From Evernia prunastri (taxonomy: Eukaryota; Ascomycota; Lecanoromycetes; Lecanorales; Parmeliaceae): a DNA stretch of 64,000 nt. Position 1 is the first letter of the stretch. Each line of letters starts with the position of its first letter. The stretch covers positions 124,001 to 188,000 of the forward strand of contig NKYR01000024.1 of NCBI GenBank assembly GCA_003184365.1, written 5' to 3'. Below the pieces are notes generated by a model. It saw nothing but the letters and a program-made list of their open reading frames with translations, had not been told where the DNA came from and did not search any database. A program made the translations under genes and the position numbers. Below are positions 10,874-21,861 of this stretch, in pieces.

Positions 10874-11502
10874 TCAGAAATCCAGCAACAGCTGCGGCGC
10901 CAGCTTCTCCAGATCCTCAACCTGCCCGCCCCCCGAATTAGCACTCATCGACCTTCCACAACACAACACAACCCAACCCAAACAAAAAACAAACAAAACC
11001 CCCCCAAACTCACCTCCAAAAACCCCCCCGCAATCCCCTGCTCCCCCCCGCCCGCCTCCCCCCGCTCAAACGCCGCCCGCGCAATCGCCTCCCGCACGAA
11101 CGTCTCCATATACTTCCCGACGAGCCCCTTCGCCGCCTTCCCGATCCGCACCCGGTCGTCGTGGAAGTGGTGGTGCAGCAGGCGCGTGAGCAGGGCGGGG
11201 GGGATGCTGGGTGGGGGGTCTTGCGTGCCTGCTGCGCGTGCGGTTGGGGTTGGGGCGAGGGGGGAGGATGGGTCTGATGATGATGCGGAGGCGGGGTGTG
11301 CGGGGGAGGAGATGAGCTCGTCGTCGTCGTCGTCTTCATCAGAGGCTTCCGCGGCGGTTTCGACGAAGCTGTGTTTGGCCGGGGCGGATCTCCGGCGGGG
11401 TGTGGTTGTTTTGGCCCTGGGCTTGGTGGCTTTGGGGGCGGGGCGGGGGGGCTTGAATGCGGGGCGGCCGCGTTTGGCGATGGGTTTGGAGGTTGGCGGC
11501 AT
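10874..11502 (-). CDS. mhf2: Centromere protein X / MHF2 homologue
   Basis: Exon 1 is 11502-11014 and exon 2 only 48 nt, 10921-10874, across a 92-nt phase-0 intron (GTGAGT donor, GCAG acceptor). The product is 178 residues. The first 100 residues are basic, then acidic, and look disordered. The histone-fold part starts at about residue 105 (IPPALLTRLLHHHFHDDRVR), continues through GLVGKYMETFVREAIARAAF, and ends with FLEVEDLEKLAPQLLLDF, which is the hallmark C-terminus of CENP-X. Half of that last motif lies in the tiny second exon, so unspliced prediction loses it. Family knowledge: CENP-X pairs with CENP-S in the CENP-T-W-S-X nucleosome-like complex and, as MHF1-MHF2, supports the FANCM/Mph1 DNA-repair helicase. 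The N-terminal extension is longer than in human CENP-X. Confidence 0.88.
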
Positions 11503-11865
11503 TGTTGTTGGTGAGATTGGAGGGTTTGGGTCAGAGGTTGTGTCGGGAGAGGGGTGCTGGAAAGGTTGTGAGGGGGCTAGAGAGGGGGGGGTGTTTACGA
11601 ATGAGTAACATTATGGGAAAGCGAACTGCGAATGAATTACGATTGCTTCCTATTATTTCACTTGAACTTTTGAGAGCACTTTTGCAATAATGATGTCCAG
11701 TACCTTGAGTTCATGGCATTGGTATGCTTATTCAAAGTGGCCGTCTAGTTGCAACGCGCCTATAGCTTCAAGAGGTGACTTTTGTAATACGTTCTTCAGA
11801 CACGCTTCACCACCCGAATCCATCCATGCAGCACCTGTTCTCGATCTCCCTTCTTTTTGCATGTC
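11503..11865. other. Intergenic, nothing recognised
   Basis: This short stretch sits 5' of CENP-X and 3' of the next minus-strand gene. I see no additional gene. Confidence 0.5.
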
Positions 11866-12301
11866 TTACTTCTTGTTCGCCAGATTCTCCTGCACCATAC
11901 CGCCAATCTTTCCATCTGCGTTAAAATGCTGACCGATGGATCCTTGCTTGTCCAGCGGACCACCGATTTTCTGTGCAGTGCCACCGATTGCTCCATCGGC
12001 TATGTCTGATGTCAGCATGTTCCAGAAATCGTCGGCTGTTTTGCGGAGGGAATATCGTGCCTTTGAACATCGATCCCAGGGCACCATCCTGGGAGAACAT
12101 GCTGGTTCCAGTCCCTGTGGTCTTCTCCCCTGCGGCGGGCTGCATTTAATCAGGTATTAGTGTATTGATCAACGCAAGAGAGAGTTCAGAGTCACTTACA
12201 GTCTGCTTGACCGACTCATGAATGCCACCTGTCATCTCATTTTCTTTCATGGCCGAGTTGGCGCCTTGCTCGAAGGACTTTGCTGTATGGTCACCGTCCA
12301 T
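11866..12301 (-). CDS. Small glycine-motif protein, internal junction unresolved
   Basis: Exon 1 is 12301-12200 (MDGDHTAKSFEQGANSAMKE and on to a Thr), followed by a 59-nt phase-0 intron with a GTAAGT donor and a GCAG acceptor. Exon 2 begins at 12139 (PAAGEKTTG). The C-terminus, in a different frame, contains spaced Gly motifs (DGAIGGTAQKIGGP, GSIGQHF, DGKIGGMVQ) and stops at 11866. The frame must change near 12020-12085. The one canonical option is a GTGCCC donor at 12087 with an ACAG acceptor, which restores the frame but is a weak donor; otherwise there is a 1-nt indel. Similar small proteins repeating a D/KG-x-I/V-G pattern occur in many ascomycetes with no assigned role, as far as I know. 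The product is probably soluble and about 110 residues. Confidence 0.55.
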
Positions 12302-13735
12302 ATTTTCTGAAGTAACTATGAAAGAAAGTTTGAAAAGGTGTTGATCAATGGCAATCAATTAGATGTTCGGCAGAGGGGTAGAGGGGTAGAGTGAATGGAG
12401 AAAATGTAGTATGAATATACACAGAGGTGTAGTAGACTTCATTGTGGAGGCGAGAGTAATGGAGTAATCGTCATACATGGAAGTCTGACGCGCTTTACGT
12501 CAATGCTGTCAATGACGCATGAATAAAAGCTTATAGTAAGCATTCGCATAGACGACATTACGCTTTTCATGGTCAGTCGACCGACGACTCATACCCATCT
12601 CTCCAGAGTCCACGGCATCATTGTTGTAGCCACAACTACCTTACAATTACAACTGCAATGAGGTCTGTTCACAATGCCCCTTGAGGCGGCAGAGTAATTC
12701 AACAGGGTCGATTGCCCTCAGTGCCTGGTTCCAATTGGGTCTACGGGGATCGTCTCATCTTATGCGCATGCTCTGTCTCGTATGTCTCTGGATCCTAGCA
12801 GTCAAGTGATTGTGTTGACTGCAAACCCGGCCGGCATGCCTTGCGTTTGCTGAGAGTTTTACACTTGACAATCGGTAAGGAGTGTGTTCGACGATCTTCT
12901 TCATCTTCTTCTAACGACGGTTAAAAGCGTGAAACATGGCGTCGCTTTTGGGTTGAGAGTTGAGAGTCGCTGTCCAAAAGAAGGAGAATAAATTGGATAA
13001 TGTGTTGGCGCCGGTGATGATCGGCACTGGCATTGATTAGCACTGACTGACTAGGTAGGCTAGCCTGATTGGAGCGCCACTACATGAAGTTTCCGAAGGC
13101 CTCTAGCGATTCTAGCCAAAGAATGCGCTTCCTTCTCCCAACCTTGACGCAGGGCCTTCGCAGAGAATGGCCAGAAAGGCCAGTCTGGATAATAATATGA
13201 AGTACATTATCATCTATCAATATCTATCAATTTACCAGGTCCAGATGATAGCTCCAGATAGCCTTCTTTCCCACCAGGGAAGGTCCTTCACCCCTCATCA
13301 CACCCAAAACTACTAAAAGGCAATAAACAACGAACCTATTGTATTTAGGGATATTTAGTATATGATCTTTCCGGCTTGCTACTTCCCTACTTTCTTTATT
13401 TTTGGTCTTTCTCCTCAATAATATCATTATCATTATACACTACTTATCGCACTGATCCCAGAGCTGACGATTCCTCGCTTTCTCCTTCTCTTCCTCTACC
13501 CATATCTTTTTCGCCTACGCCAGTCCACAACTCTAGACCTCTCCGCAAAGGAAAATGCTCGTGCGCTGCAGCCGAAACACATCCATGTCCATGTCTTAAT
13601 AAGAGACTCTTTCATTAGATACCCTCTTAGCCGGTCAGCCCTGCATCGCGTCTGTCATTCGTGCAGACGCACTGCACTCATTTCCCCTCAGTCCTACCCC
13701 AACCCCCCCACCCCACGGTGTCGTGCAGCTGCAGC
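12302..13735. other. 1.4-kb intergenic region
   Basis: This divergent region lies between the small Gly-motif gene and the MIF-family gene. It is mixed and fairly AT-rich. CT-rich tracts at 13470-13700 sit just upstream of the MIF start and look like a fungal promoter or 5' UTR. No supported gene. Confidence 0.5.
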
Positions 13736-14834
13736 ATGCCTTCCTCGACAAGCTCAAGATCCGTCTCACCAGAGTCGCCTCGAGTACCAACACCAACTGC
13801 CAACGATTTTCCCACTCCAGCAGGCCAACTATTCACAGTTACAAAGCGTGACCAGGGTCTCGTGTCACCCGCCGAATCTGCCTTTTCCTTTTTCGATGAG
13901 CATTCGCCGCATGCTGTCTCGACCTCAGACTTGATGGAGGAGAAGACGATAGCGAGACCCATTGATCGGGGGACCCCCGGGGAAAGCACTTATGCATCCA
14001 TCAACACGGGCAACCAGCACCAAAGCGAGCTTCGAAGAAATAAGAGTCAATACTACACCGAAGTCTTTTCCTACCGAGAACCGAACCTATCCCCAAGAGA
14101 TCGGATCAGCAAGGACTCCGTCATCACTGCCGAGATCAAGACGAACGTCATCGTACGCACGCCCTCTCTGTTTTCACGCAGTGCTGATGCTGACCAACTT
14201 GTGCGTACCATAGATCACCGACGAGATCAACTTCCTTCAAGACTTCTCTCAGCATCTGTCCCAACGATACCAAAGGCCCATTTCCTCCATATTTATAAGC
14301 CTCAAACACTCCGAATGCCTCCTCTATGCCGGTACCTTCGACCAAGCCTACATCCTCACAATTAGCGCCTTACCCTCCCAAATCCTTCCTACAACAAACA
14401 AACGCAACGCCGCCCTGATACAGGCCTTTGTGGCCGAATCGCTTGGGGTAGCCGCTACAAGAGGGGTCGTCCGATTTGTTGGGATACCGGAAGAGAATCT
14501 TGCCTTCAATGGGACAACGGTCTTTGGGCAGATCGAGAACTTGCAGAAGTCTCCAAACAAAGACAACTTCTCGGACGTGGCGTCGATTAGTGGCATGCGG
14601 TCCGCCTTGCACAGCCGTGCGGCATCGCGAGTGCAGAGTCGGAGGCAATCGATATCGAAGCCGCCGTCGAGGGATGGCTACTCTTTCTACCCGACCACAA
14701 GGCCGCCGAGCCCGCACCTGAAGGGACCACCTATACCAACATTACCCAACGGGAACAATGCCATGGACAGAAGGGCGGAGAAGGCACAGAAGGTGGGGAA
14801 AAGGAAAAGCTTCTTCGGTTTCTTTGGGAAATGA
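13736..14834 (+). CDS. MIF-superfamily protein with long flanking extensions
   Basis: Exon 1 is 13736-14152 and exon 2 is 14214-14834. The intron is 61 nt with a GTACGC donor, a CTGACC branch site and an ATAG acceptor, in phase 0. The product is 345 residues. The MIF-like core runs over about residues 105-235: YYTEVFSYREPN, KTNVI/ITDEINFLQDF across the junction, RPISSIFISLKHSECLLYAG, then TNKRNAALIQAFVAESLG and RFVGIPEENLAFNGTTV. MIF and D-dopachrome tautomerase use an N-terminal Pro freed by Met removal as catalytic base. Here about 105 disordered Ser/Pro-rich residues precede the core, so that chemistry looks impossible without processing. A 110-residue basic tail ends in KRKSFFGFFGK. ATG 13736 is the first in-frame ATG. 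Localisation is probably cytosolic, since there is no signal peptide. Confidence 0.8.
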
Positions 14835-15924
14835 CATACTGCATTGACATACTCATTGCCATTAATATGGATTGGACGTGGGCGGGCTGGGTATTTGGGA
14901 CTTCTTCATGTAAGATACGACTTATGCTGTTTGGATAGGAAAGGCAGCGCGCCTGGGTCTGACTTGGTCAAATAAGCTTCACGATACTTAGACATAGGAA
15001 TCTCGAAACTGCGTGCCTGCTCGTGCCACTTATTGGACTTCGTTTGCTTGTGGCCAGCTGGCTCAACTGGTCTGGCTGAGGGAATATAATGCCCACTGAT
15101 GGTGAGGGGCGGTGAGCGATGCCAGCCACATCGTATTGCATGCTGATGACGGCATTCGCTCCTCAGGGCTGGACGTCTTATGTGGTGGTCCTCCATTCCG
15201 AAATAAGGTGCACTTCACGCTAGCTTTTACTCCGGAGGAGAGAATCCATCGCATCGACTAATCCCTGGCTGCACGATAGCTCACGCACTCGGCATACGTG
15301 TGTTTGCTTCGACGCTTTCAATTTGTTCAGAGTGGCGTTGACTGCTTAGGGTGAGCTCTTGTTGGTGTCTAGTGTCTTGCTGCTGGGTTCTTGTGGCGTC
15401 TTTTTTGGTTTGCCTTCTTTCACCTCTTCACGCAATTATTAAAACAAGTTATACACACACAGCCCTGTGGATAAATCCGTCTCACTTTTTTGGGGACCAG
15501 CCAATCAGTGACGTGCATTGCCACACTTGAGACATGACTACCCCTCGGTAGCAATTATCCCACTAGCGTGGTTTTGGCACGGGCTTCACTGCACATACAT
15601 GCGGTCTCTCCTACATCTACAGAGTTCTTTATTATTACATAGCGTGCAAATCGAACATGTACAAGAGACCACTTGAATCATAACAACTTATTTCGAGTAC
15701 ACTTATCTTGCTATGGCGTCAGCACCTGCATAGCGTACTATTGACAGTCTTCTCATATTTATCTGTGGGTGTGCAGAAACTTCGCTTTCTCAGCAGCTCA
15801 CATACGCTCAGCCCGTGGATCGACAGCTTTACTTAGAGCAGTTGCCTCCTTCCGTCATCTTCTATCTGAATTTGAAGACTATTCGCAAGCCTCAACTGAG
15901 CCCCCAGCAAAGGTATTGAACGTC
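14835..15924. other. 1.1-kb intergenic region
   Basis: This is the 3' side of the MIF-family gene and the promoter of the HeLo-like gene. The frame of the next gene is open back to about 15769 without an ATG, so part may be 5' UTR. Nothing else recognised. Confidence 0.5.
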
Positions 15925-17889
15925 ATGAGTTTCGACTCCGCCGTTGGCTTCGCCGTTGGCGACCTCATTGCAATTGTCCAGCATTGTCAGGAAATACAGG
16001 ATATACACGACACTCTGGCGGCTCTACCCCAGCGCGGCTACTCGGAGCGGGTCGCGGTAGCATTGAAGTTCAGCAAACAGAAACTGGAACTGTGGAAGAA
16101 AACATGGCTGGGCGACGCCGCGAATCCGGTAGAGACGTCTGAAAGACTTTGGGGAAAAGGCGGCTGGGTCGTTGTTCAGGAACTACTGGCAGAGGTTGCG
16201 ACGACGATACAGCTACTCAAAGATGCAGATGCCGAGCCAAATGATACAAAAGTCGGTCGAAAGCCGATATGGAAACGCTTTGAATTTCGGCCCAAGAAAC
16301 CGGAGGTTTCTAGTGCAAAGTCACCGTCGGTCCTAGATCTGGCTTTGGAGTTGGAAAAGATCGTTGACCAGCTTTGGTTCCAGTCTGAAGTCTCGTTCGA
16401 ATCGATACACGGCATGGCCCCAGAAAAGCACGGTCCGCAAGCAAAAGACCATCAATTTGCCTCCGCCGTGCCCATCAGACAGGCAGCATTGGCGCTTTAT
16501 CAGGCCTGCGAAAGATCAACGGCTCAATGTTACCTCGAGATCGATCTCTTGAGAGACCGGGCCATGCTCCCGGATCCACGAAACACACCTCCTCCAGCGT
16601 CCGAAACTAGCCTATTCTACCATATACATTTGGAACCTCCGAACACGAAAGTAGATTTACGTGGAATCGTTGCCGAAAGTTTCAACTCCCCAGAGCCAGC
16701 TACTAAAAAGCCATCATCTATCATAACCTACGATGAACCAGACCTGGAACTCTTCAAGTCCACTCCACCTTCAACTTCTCGCATCGTCGGCCTACAGCCC
16801 GATCATTCGGCGGAAACCTATTACTTCCGAGTGGCCACCGCTCAGCCTGCAGCGGTCTCCATCTCCGAAACCGACAACCTGGCCCAGGAGTTGTATCTGA
16901 ACCGAACAGCGGCAGATTCAGGGACATTGCCACCTCTCTCCTTCAACGCCAAACTAGACCTCGCCTACGACCTCGTGCAGTGCGGCTTCCACCTCCTAGG
17001 TACCCCATGGCTCGCCTCCCTCAGCACCGAGCGCCTGCGCAGAATCCACACAGGCGACAGAAGCACCTGCGTCCTCGCCGTGACCACCGTCCCACCGGAC
17101 AGCCTCCACCTCGCCGATCCCGACGCGCTCTCCGAATCAGCCCAGCTCTTCCGCCTCGGCATGGCCCTGATCGAAATCGCACTCGACGGCCCCGAGCCGC
17201 CGCATCCGGAGGCGAAGAAGAAGAAGGAGCCCGACGACGACCCCTACCTCCACGCGTCCCGACTGCTCCCCCGCGTGCACAGCGCCCTCGGCTGGAACTA
17301 CGCCCGGGCCTGCGCGTTCTGCGTCCGGGATCGCGGGAAGCGGACGGGCTACGGGCGGCCGTTCAAGTATATGTGCCCGGGGGAGACGGGCTGGGGGGTG
17401 TATCTGAGGGGGTTGCTGGGGGGGTATTATGGGGAGGTGGTTTTGAGGTATGTCTTTGGATTGTTGGGGGGGAGGGGGGAGGGGGTTGTGGGGTGAGAGC
17501 TGACGATGTTTAGGGTGGGGGAGGTACGGGGGATTGCGGGGGCGGTGATGGAGAGGAGAGGGGGGGGGGGGCTTCTTGAGGGGGGAGGACGGGTGGAGGT
17601 GGTGGTGATGGTGGTGATGGTAATGGTGATGGTGGGTGTGAGGGGGTGGGGAGGGCGGGTGCTTGAGGGAGAATTTGTCGTGGTGAGGTGGTGTGGGAAG
17701 GATCACTGTTGTTCAAGGACGCTTACAGGTAGTGCAAATGCGTTGGCTAATCTAGTCCTCGAACGAACCTGTCTTCATGCAATCTCCGCATCATCTCTCC
17801 ATATATTCTCGCCAACTACTAACCAGCCCCCCTCCCTACACAGCCCCAAACACAAACGAAATCAAAACACCTATCTTCTCCCTCAATAG
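15925..17889 (+). CDS. HeLo-like / DUF7580-like fungal protein
   Basis: The main exon is 15925-17447. A likely 66-nt intron follows (GTATGT donor, GCTGAC branch, TTTAG acceptor at 17513), with the frame continuing to 17889; unspliced, the frame would stop at 17496. The N-terminus MSFDSAVGFAVGDLIAIVQH, followed by KLELWKKTWLG and a GGW motif, resembles the HeLo domain of prion-linked and cell-death fungal proteins. The C-terminal half (YDLVQCGFHLLGTPWLA through HSALGWNYARACAFCVRD) resembles DUF7580, a kinase-like domain often fused to such N-termini. No catalytic kinase motif is visible. HeLo domains can permeabilise membranes in het-s/HET-S-type incompatibility; that role here is inferred. 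The tail after 17590 is Gly/Val/Met low complexity from a GGTGATG repeat, so the true C-terminus is uncertain. Confidence 0.65.
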
Positions 17890-18189
17890 TGGCACCTAGA
17901 ACGCAAAGAACAGCAACGCCAACCGTCAAAGGCGGCGCAATCGCCAAAAAGAAAAACACCGCACGCCACTCGGCGCGTTCGATATTCCCTGCACGTTTGT
18001 CTGCGAAAAAAAGCCGGCGATTAAGGATAGGGGGAGGGAAGAGGATGGTGGCTGCTGTGAAGATGGAGATGGAGATGGGCTTTGCTGTTGTCGTGAAGGA
18101 CAATAATCGCTCGATGGTGCTTACAGTGATGGCCTTCTGGTGTCAGTGCCGGACCAATGGTATCATTCTCGTCTTCGTCCGTCGGCTTC
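17819..18189 (-). CDS. Putative small single-pass membrane protein, 5' exon missing
   Basis: Two minus-strand blocks join in phase: 18189-18125 (FEKPTDEDENDTIGPALTPE) and 18000-17819, over a 124-nt intron with a GTAAGC donor and a CGCAG acceptor. The second block has a single hydrophobic helix (AVFFFLAIAPPLTVGVAVLC) after a charged segment. No ATG is found in the first block, whose left border looks like an acceptor (CTAAG), so a further 5' exon is expected. Candidates lie near ATG 18272, but the donor there is poor. The block overlaps the very end of the convergent HeLo-like model. Phase agreement and sensible composition are the only support, and the function is unknown. Confidence 0.35.
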
Positions 18190-19395
18190 TCGAATGAGCA
18201 GTGACCTTAGGCGAGGTGCGGAAATGAACACTGGTTCCTTTCGCGTCCTTGACGACGTTTGAGGCATGCGGCCTTCATCGAATCCGCGTTTGTTGAGATT
18301 GTGGGTTGACTTGACAAACCACACTGCTTAAATAGACGTGGGGAATAGGGAGCGAAGCATATCTGCAATGGCTGAAAGTAATACGGCACCATCAGCTGTC
18401 GCGTCTTGGTCTCGCCGTTCCGACTGGCCGGGGCCCTGTTTGCCACTCAAATGATAGACTCCTCGGTGGAGATGAGGGTTCTCCGGGTCTGGATTTGTCG
18501 ACTGAAATATGTCTCTTCGGTTAGAAGTTTGAGGATCTGTTGCTTCTTGTTGAGTTGTCCCTGTAGGGTTGAGTGGCAGTCCTATGACACGCCTGATAGT
18601 CTGCTAATAGGAGCAATAGCAGCATAGTGAGTTGGCAAGGCTGACAAATGAGTTGTATTAATCATCGGGACTGTCACAATAGTGGATGAAAGCTGCCCAC
18701 TGATTGAACACAAGATAGAGATGTCTTTTGACTCTCTTTGGTTCATGTTCTAATGTGAATTATATGCTATCTTGGGAACAGTGAGTGAATCCTAGCACAT
18801 CATAATTTTGTATTTTTGCACTTCTGTGTTGGAGCTACCCCTCATGTGGCAAATTAGGGGCTTCACATCACTCTACAGAAAACCGATCAATCCTTCATAA
18901 TCAAATCCCAACATGTATTGTTTCCGCTTCACCGACGAGATTTGCTTTGTGGCATGAAAAATTGTGTGGTGAATCTCTAGAGACTGCTATAAATTGGGGG
19001 GAGTGAATCCACGCTATGCAAAGTGACGTTCTACGTTTCATGGATTAGTGGGTGTTCTTTTATTAGTGGAGGTGAATCGGTAGGCATAGAAGTGATGTGC
19101 TTGGATTACACAGAAAGTTTCTTAACTCATCTCTGGAAATTGCTACGGTTCTGGGTGGGTGGTGATTCATTGCGAAATTTGCTGGGAGTTGGAGGAAGTG
19201 AACATAAACACAGCAAAGTGATGTGACATGCTAGCCGATTGGTCCGCCGATCAACAGAGTAGGACCTCGAGGGGTATTTAATCTTCATCTTCCTTCTCTC
19301 TCTCTCTCTCTCTTTCCTTTCTTACTTCCATACATCTTTCTTCTTTCCTTCCTTCCTTCCTTCTTCCATCAATACATCTACTCTGAATAAAGCCT
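18190..19395. other. AT-rich 1.2-kb region, left edge of the accessory island
   Basis: From about 18650 the composition turns AT-rich and no gene is supported. A CT microsatellite, (TC)n then (CTTC)n, lies at about 19295-19370, immediately before the next reading frame. Confidence 0.55.
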
Positions 19396-20792
19396 ATGCA
19401 TTCTATGATGGCTAGTACCAAAGAACCTCAAGCAGGCTTAGAGCAGGAGGGATCGTATGAGTTGATTGAGCACGCTGATGCTGTCAGCCATGAATGTCAA
19501 GACACTGCTACAACTTCAACTGACATGGAAAAGAAAATTCATGAGCTGGAGCAGCGGCTTCAGGAGATGGTCGAGAATGTGAAGGTAGGTACTATTGCTG
19601 TGTGATGTTTGCCATATTCTGACCACAATATCGAACAATAGACGACGCCAGCAAACAAAGCCTTCACATTGGTAGTCATGCGGATCAATATTGACGGCGT
19701 CACAGACAAGGTAGGCTCCACTCCAGCTCCCACCTTACAGCACCAGGGTTCGAAGCCATATGCTCACTTCCACGTTTCATTGCAGCATGAAGAAAACTCT
19801 ATGTCGGAAGGAGAGAAAGCTCGTCAGCCAACTGCATCTGAGGTCCATAAGAAGGCAGATGAATCATCCCAGATGTTTGAGCTATGGGTAACCCAACCCC
19901 AAAATAAGAAATCGATCCTCCACGACACTGCCAGCTTTTCAGAACTTAAGTCAGCTTGTCTGGGCCTCCTCGACGACGGAGATGCCAACTTCGTGGGTAC
20001 CCCACAGCGTAAGCTCGAATGCCGTGATACATTCAATCTTAGCCTTCGGACACCCCGCTCCAGGACAGCGGGTGGTAAGGTAAAGGATGATACGAAGGAC
20101 AAGGCCGACGATAAGAATAATAATGACTTGCTAGGTCGATACCCCCAAACAGGTTTAGAGTGAACCTTTTATGCTGATACGCTTGAGGAGTAGATACTTG
20201 GAAAGAATCGGTGTTGCATGGCGAGCACATCGTGATTTGGCACCTCATCCGTGGCGATCATGCCACTACTACAAAATTCATCAAGCATAGACTCACGCAA
20301 CATGACAAACTCGTTCTGTTCAGAGGCAGACACATTGGCCCATGGGTCAAAAACCTGATCAAGAAAGAAAATCCCATAGCTGAAACCCTTGCCGCAACAT
20401 CCGAGCCTTTTACTCAGAAGCCGGTGTCTTCAAGTGGACGGAACGCAAAGTCTCCGAGGGGAATGCAGACAAAAGCACAGGTAACCGCACTAGGGTCCAA
20501 ACACGACCACTCTTTGGGAGCCAAGTCCACAACCACGGTGCTTGACAGCGGGTATCTAAAATCAGCCAAAGTTCACAAGAAGAGAATCCAGCCACACTGC
20601 AAAGGCTGTGTGTGTAAGAGCAAGAATGGCACACCAATGACACAAATTAACACCCCAATGGGACAGAGGACAAGAGTCGTACTTGCAATGTCTGCAGTAT
20701 TCTTCTTCGTTGGATGAGCATGTGGGATCTATTCGCTGCTTGCTAGGAGATGACACAGATCTTTGGTCTCTTCCAGCAGACTTTCAGCCTTG
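19396..20792 (+). CDS. Orphan multi-exon reading frame
   Basis: The proposed exons are 19396-19584, 19642-19710, 19786-20134, 20194-20611 and 20667-20792. The first two introns have good donors (GTAGGT, GTAGGC) and acceptors (ATAG, GCAG) in phase 0. The third and fourth use weak donors (GTCGAT, GTGTAAG) but keep phase. The 75-nt second intron has no stop and may be retained. The product would be about 380 residues, hydrophilic, with a short coiled-coil-like start (KKIHELEQRLQEMVENVK), a middle containing IVIWHLIRGDHATTTKFIKH, and a Cys-containing tail (HCKGC, then LQCLQY). I do not recognise a family. It sits at the left end of a repeat-rich island, so it may be a lineage-specific or transposon-derived gene. 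The exon set is tentative. Confidence 0.4.
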
Positions 20793-21330
20793 AGAAGAGG
20801 TATGGCAATGCAGATACCTTCTACTGGCGGCTTCAACTATCACTTTTGGTTGTCCGTATGAGCCGGCATGGTTGAGCCAAAGTGGACCACCATCATTTGA
20901 TCGATATATCACAAGGCTGCATGTAGGATTTCTAGATAGCCTCAGGCAAACGATTTCACAAAAACATCTTCACACTGTCACAATTCGGATTGCAGAACGA
21001 CGAAGGCTGATAAGACCTCGGAATGTGGCCATATATTCCTGTGTCTGTGCGCTGGCCACCGATTGATCACGCTCCTGTGACACTGCAGCAACTTCAACAT
21101 GAACCTCTTGGACCATGAGCTTTATAAAGGCTTTGCGAGCCTCTAGAGGAACATGGTCAGGGGTGACCGCATAGCACGAGCCACGCAAGGGAGAGAAGTA
21201 TCCGCATTATCGCTCAAGCCTGGAGATTAGCACCCCTGAACACTCGAGAGCTACCGATGCTGCTCCTTACATATATAAAAAAACGCTGTCGCCACCGTGT
21301 ACTGGACACACCAAGACCAGCCCTCCGACT
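20793..21330. other. No recognised gene
   Basis: Mixed composition, with small unrelated frames on both strands and nothing conserved that I can see. Confidence 0.45.
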
Positions 21331-21349
21331 CCGCTCCCACGCCCGACCT

Positions 21350-21861
21350 CAGCAACTAGCTACCGGGACAGGCACTTCTTCCAAGCGCCCACGAAGGCGT
21401 CGAGGCTGAAGTCAGAGCTGTGGCCAGGGTCAGGCTTAACGTGGACCAACGAAAAGCTGCTGGATATATCCCCGATGAAAGCAGTCTACTATATGGACTA
21501 CATTTGTGAGCAGCCGTTGGCCAAAACAGAACAGTACGGCCTGGAGCATCTCCGAAACCGCCTCAACGGCCTTCGGAGACCATTTCGGATCCTGTGGGGC
21601 CTTCCGCTTACGCATCCCCGCCACCTCAACAACCTGGCATGGACGAATCGTCAACGGCTGACGGAGACTCGAACGGTTCGTTCTTTTCTGGAAAGCGGTC
21701 TATCCCCCACAACGCCGCCAGGTCGATCAGTGCTGAACGCCACCTTTGATGAAATCTACTTCCAGCGCTTGCGGACCAGAGGTTGGGAATACATATCTCA
21801 CTCCTCACTCGGCTCCTTCGTCGTCAATTGGATGAAACATAAAAAGTTGTTACGAGAATGA
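21350..21861 (+). CDS. Orphan open frame, possibly partial
   Basis: An open frame ends at 21861; the ATG inside it is at 21475 (128 residues). The same frame is open upstream to about 21350 with protein-like composition (e.g. FFQAPTKASRLKSELWPGSG), so the beginning may lie in another exon. The visible end reads RGWEYISHSSLGSFVVNWMK, then basic residues. It has no membrane segment and no known motif. The neighbourhood is repeat-rich. It could be a lineage-specific gene or a fragment of a mobile element. Confidence 0.35.

Noticed and set aside
17590..17640. Val/Met-rich end of the HeLo-like protein as a transmembrane segment
   Set aside because: The stretch is produced by a GGTGATG simple repeat, so hydrophobicity there is not evidence of a helix.
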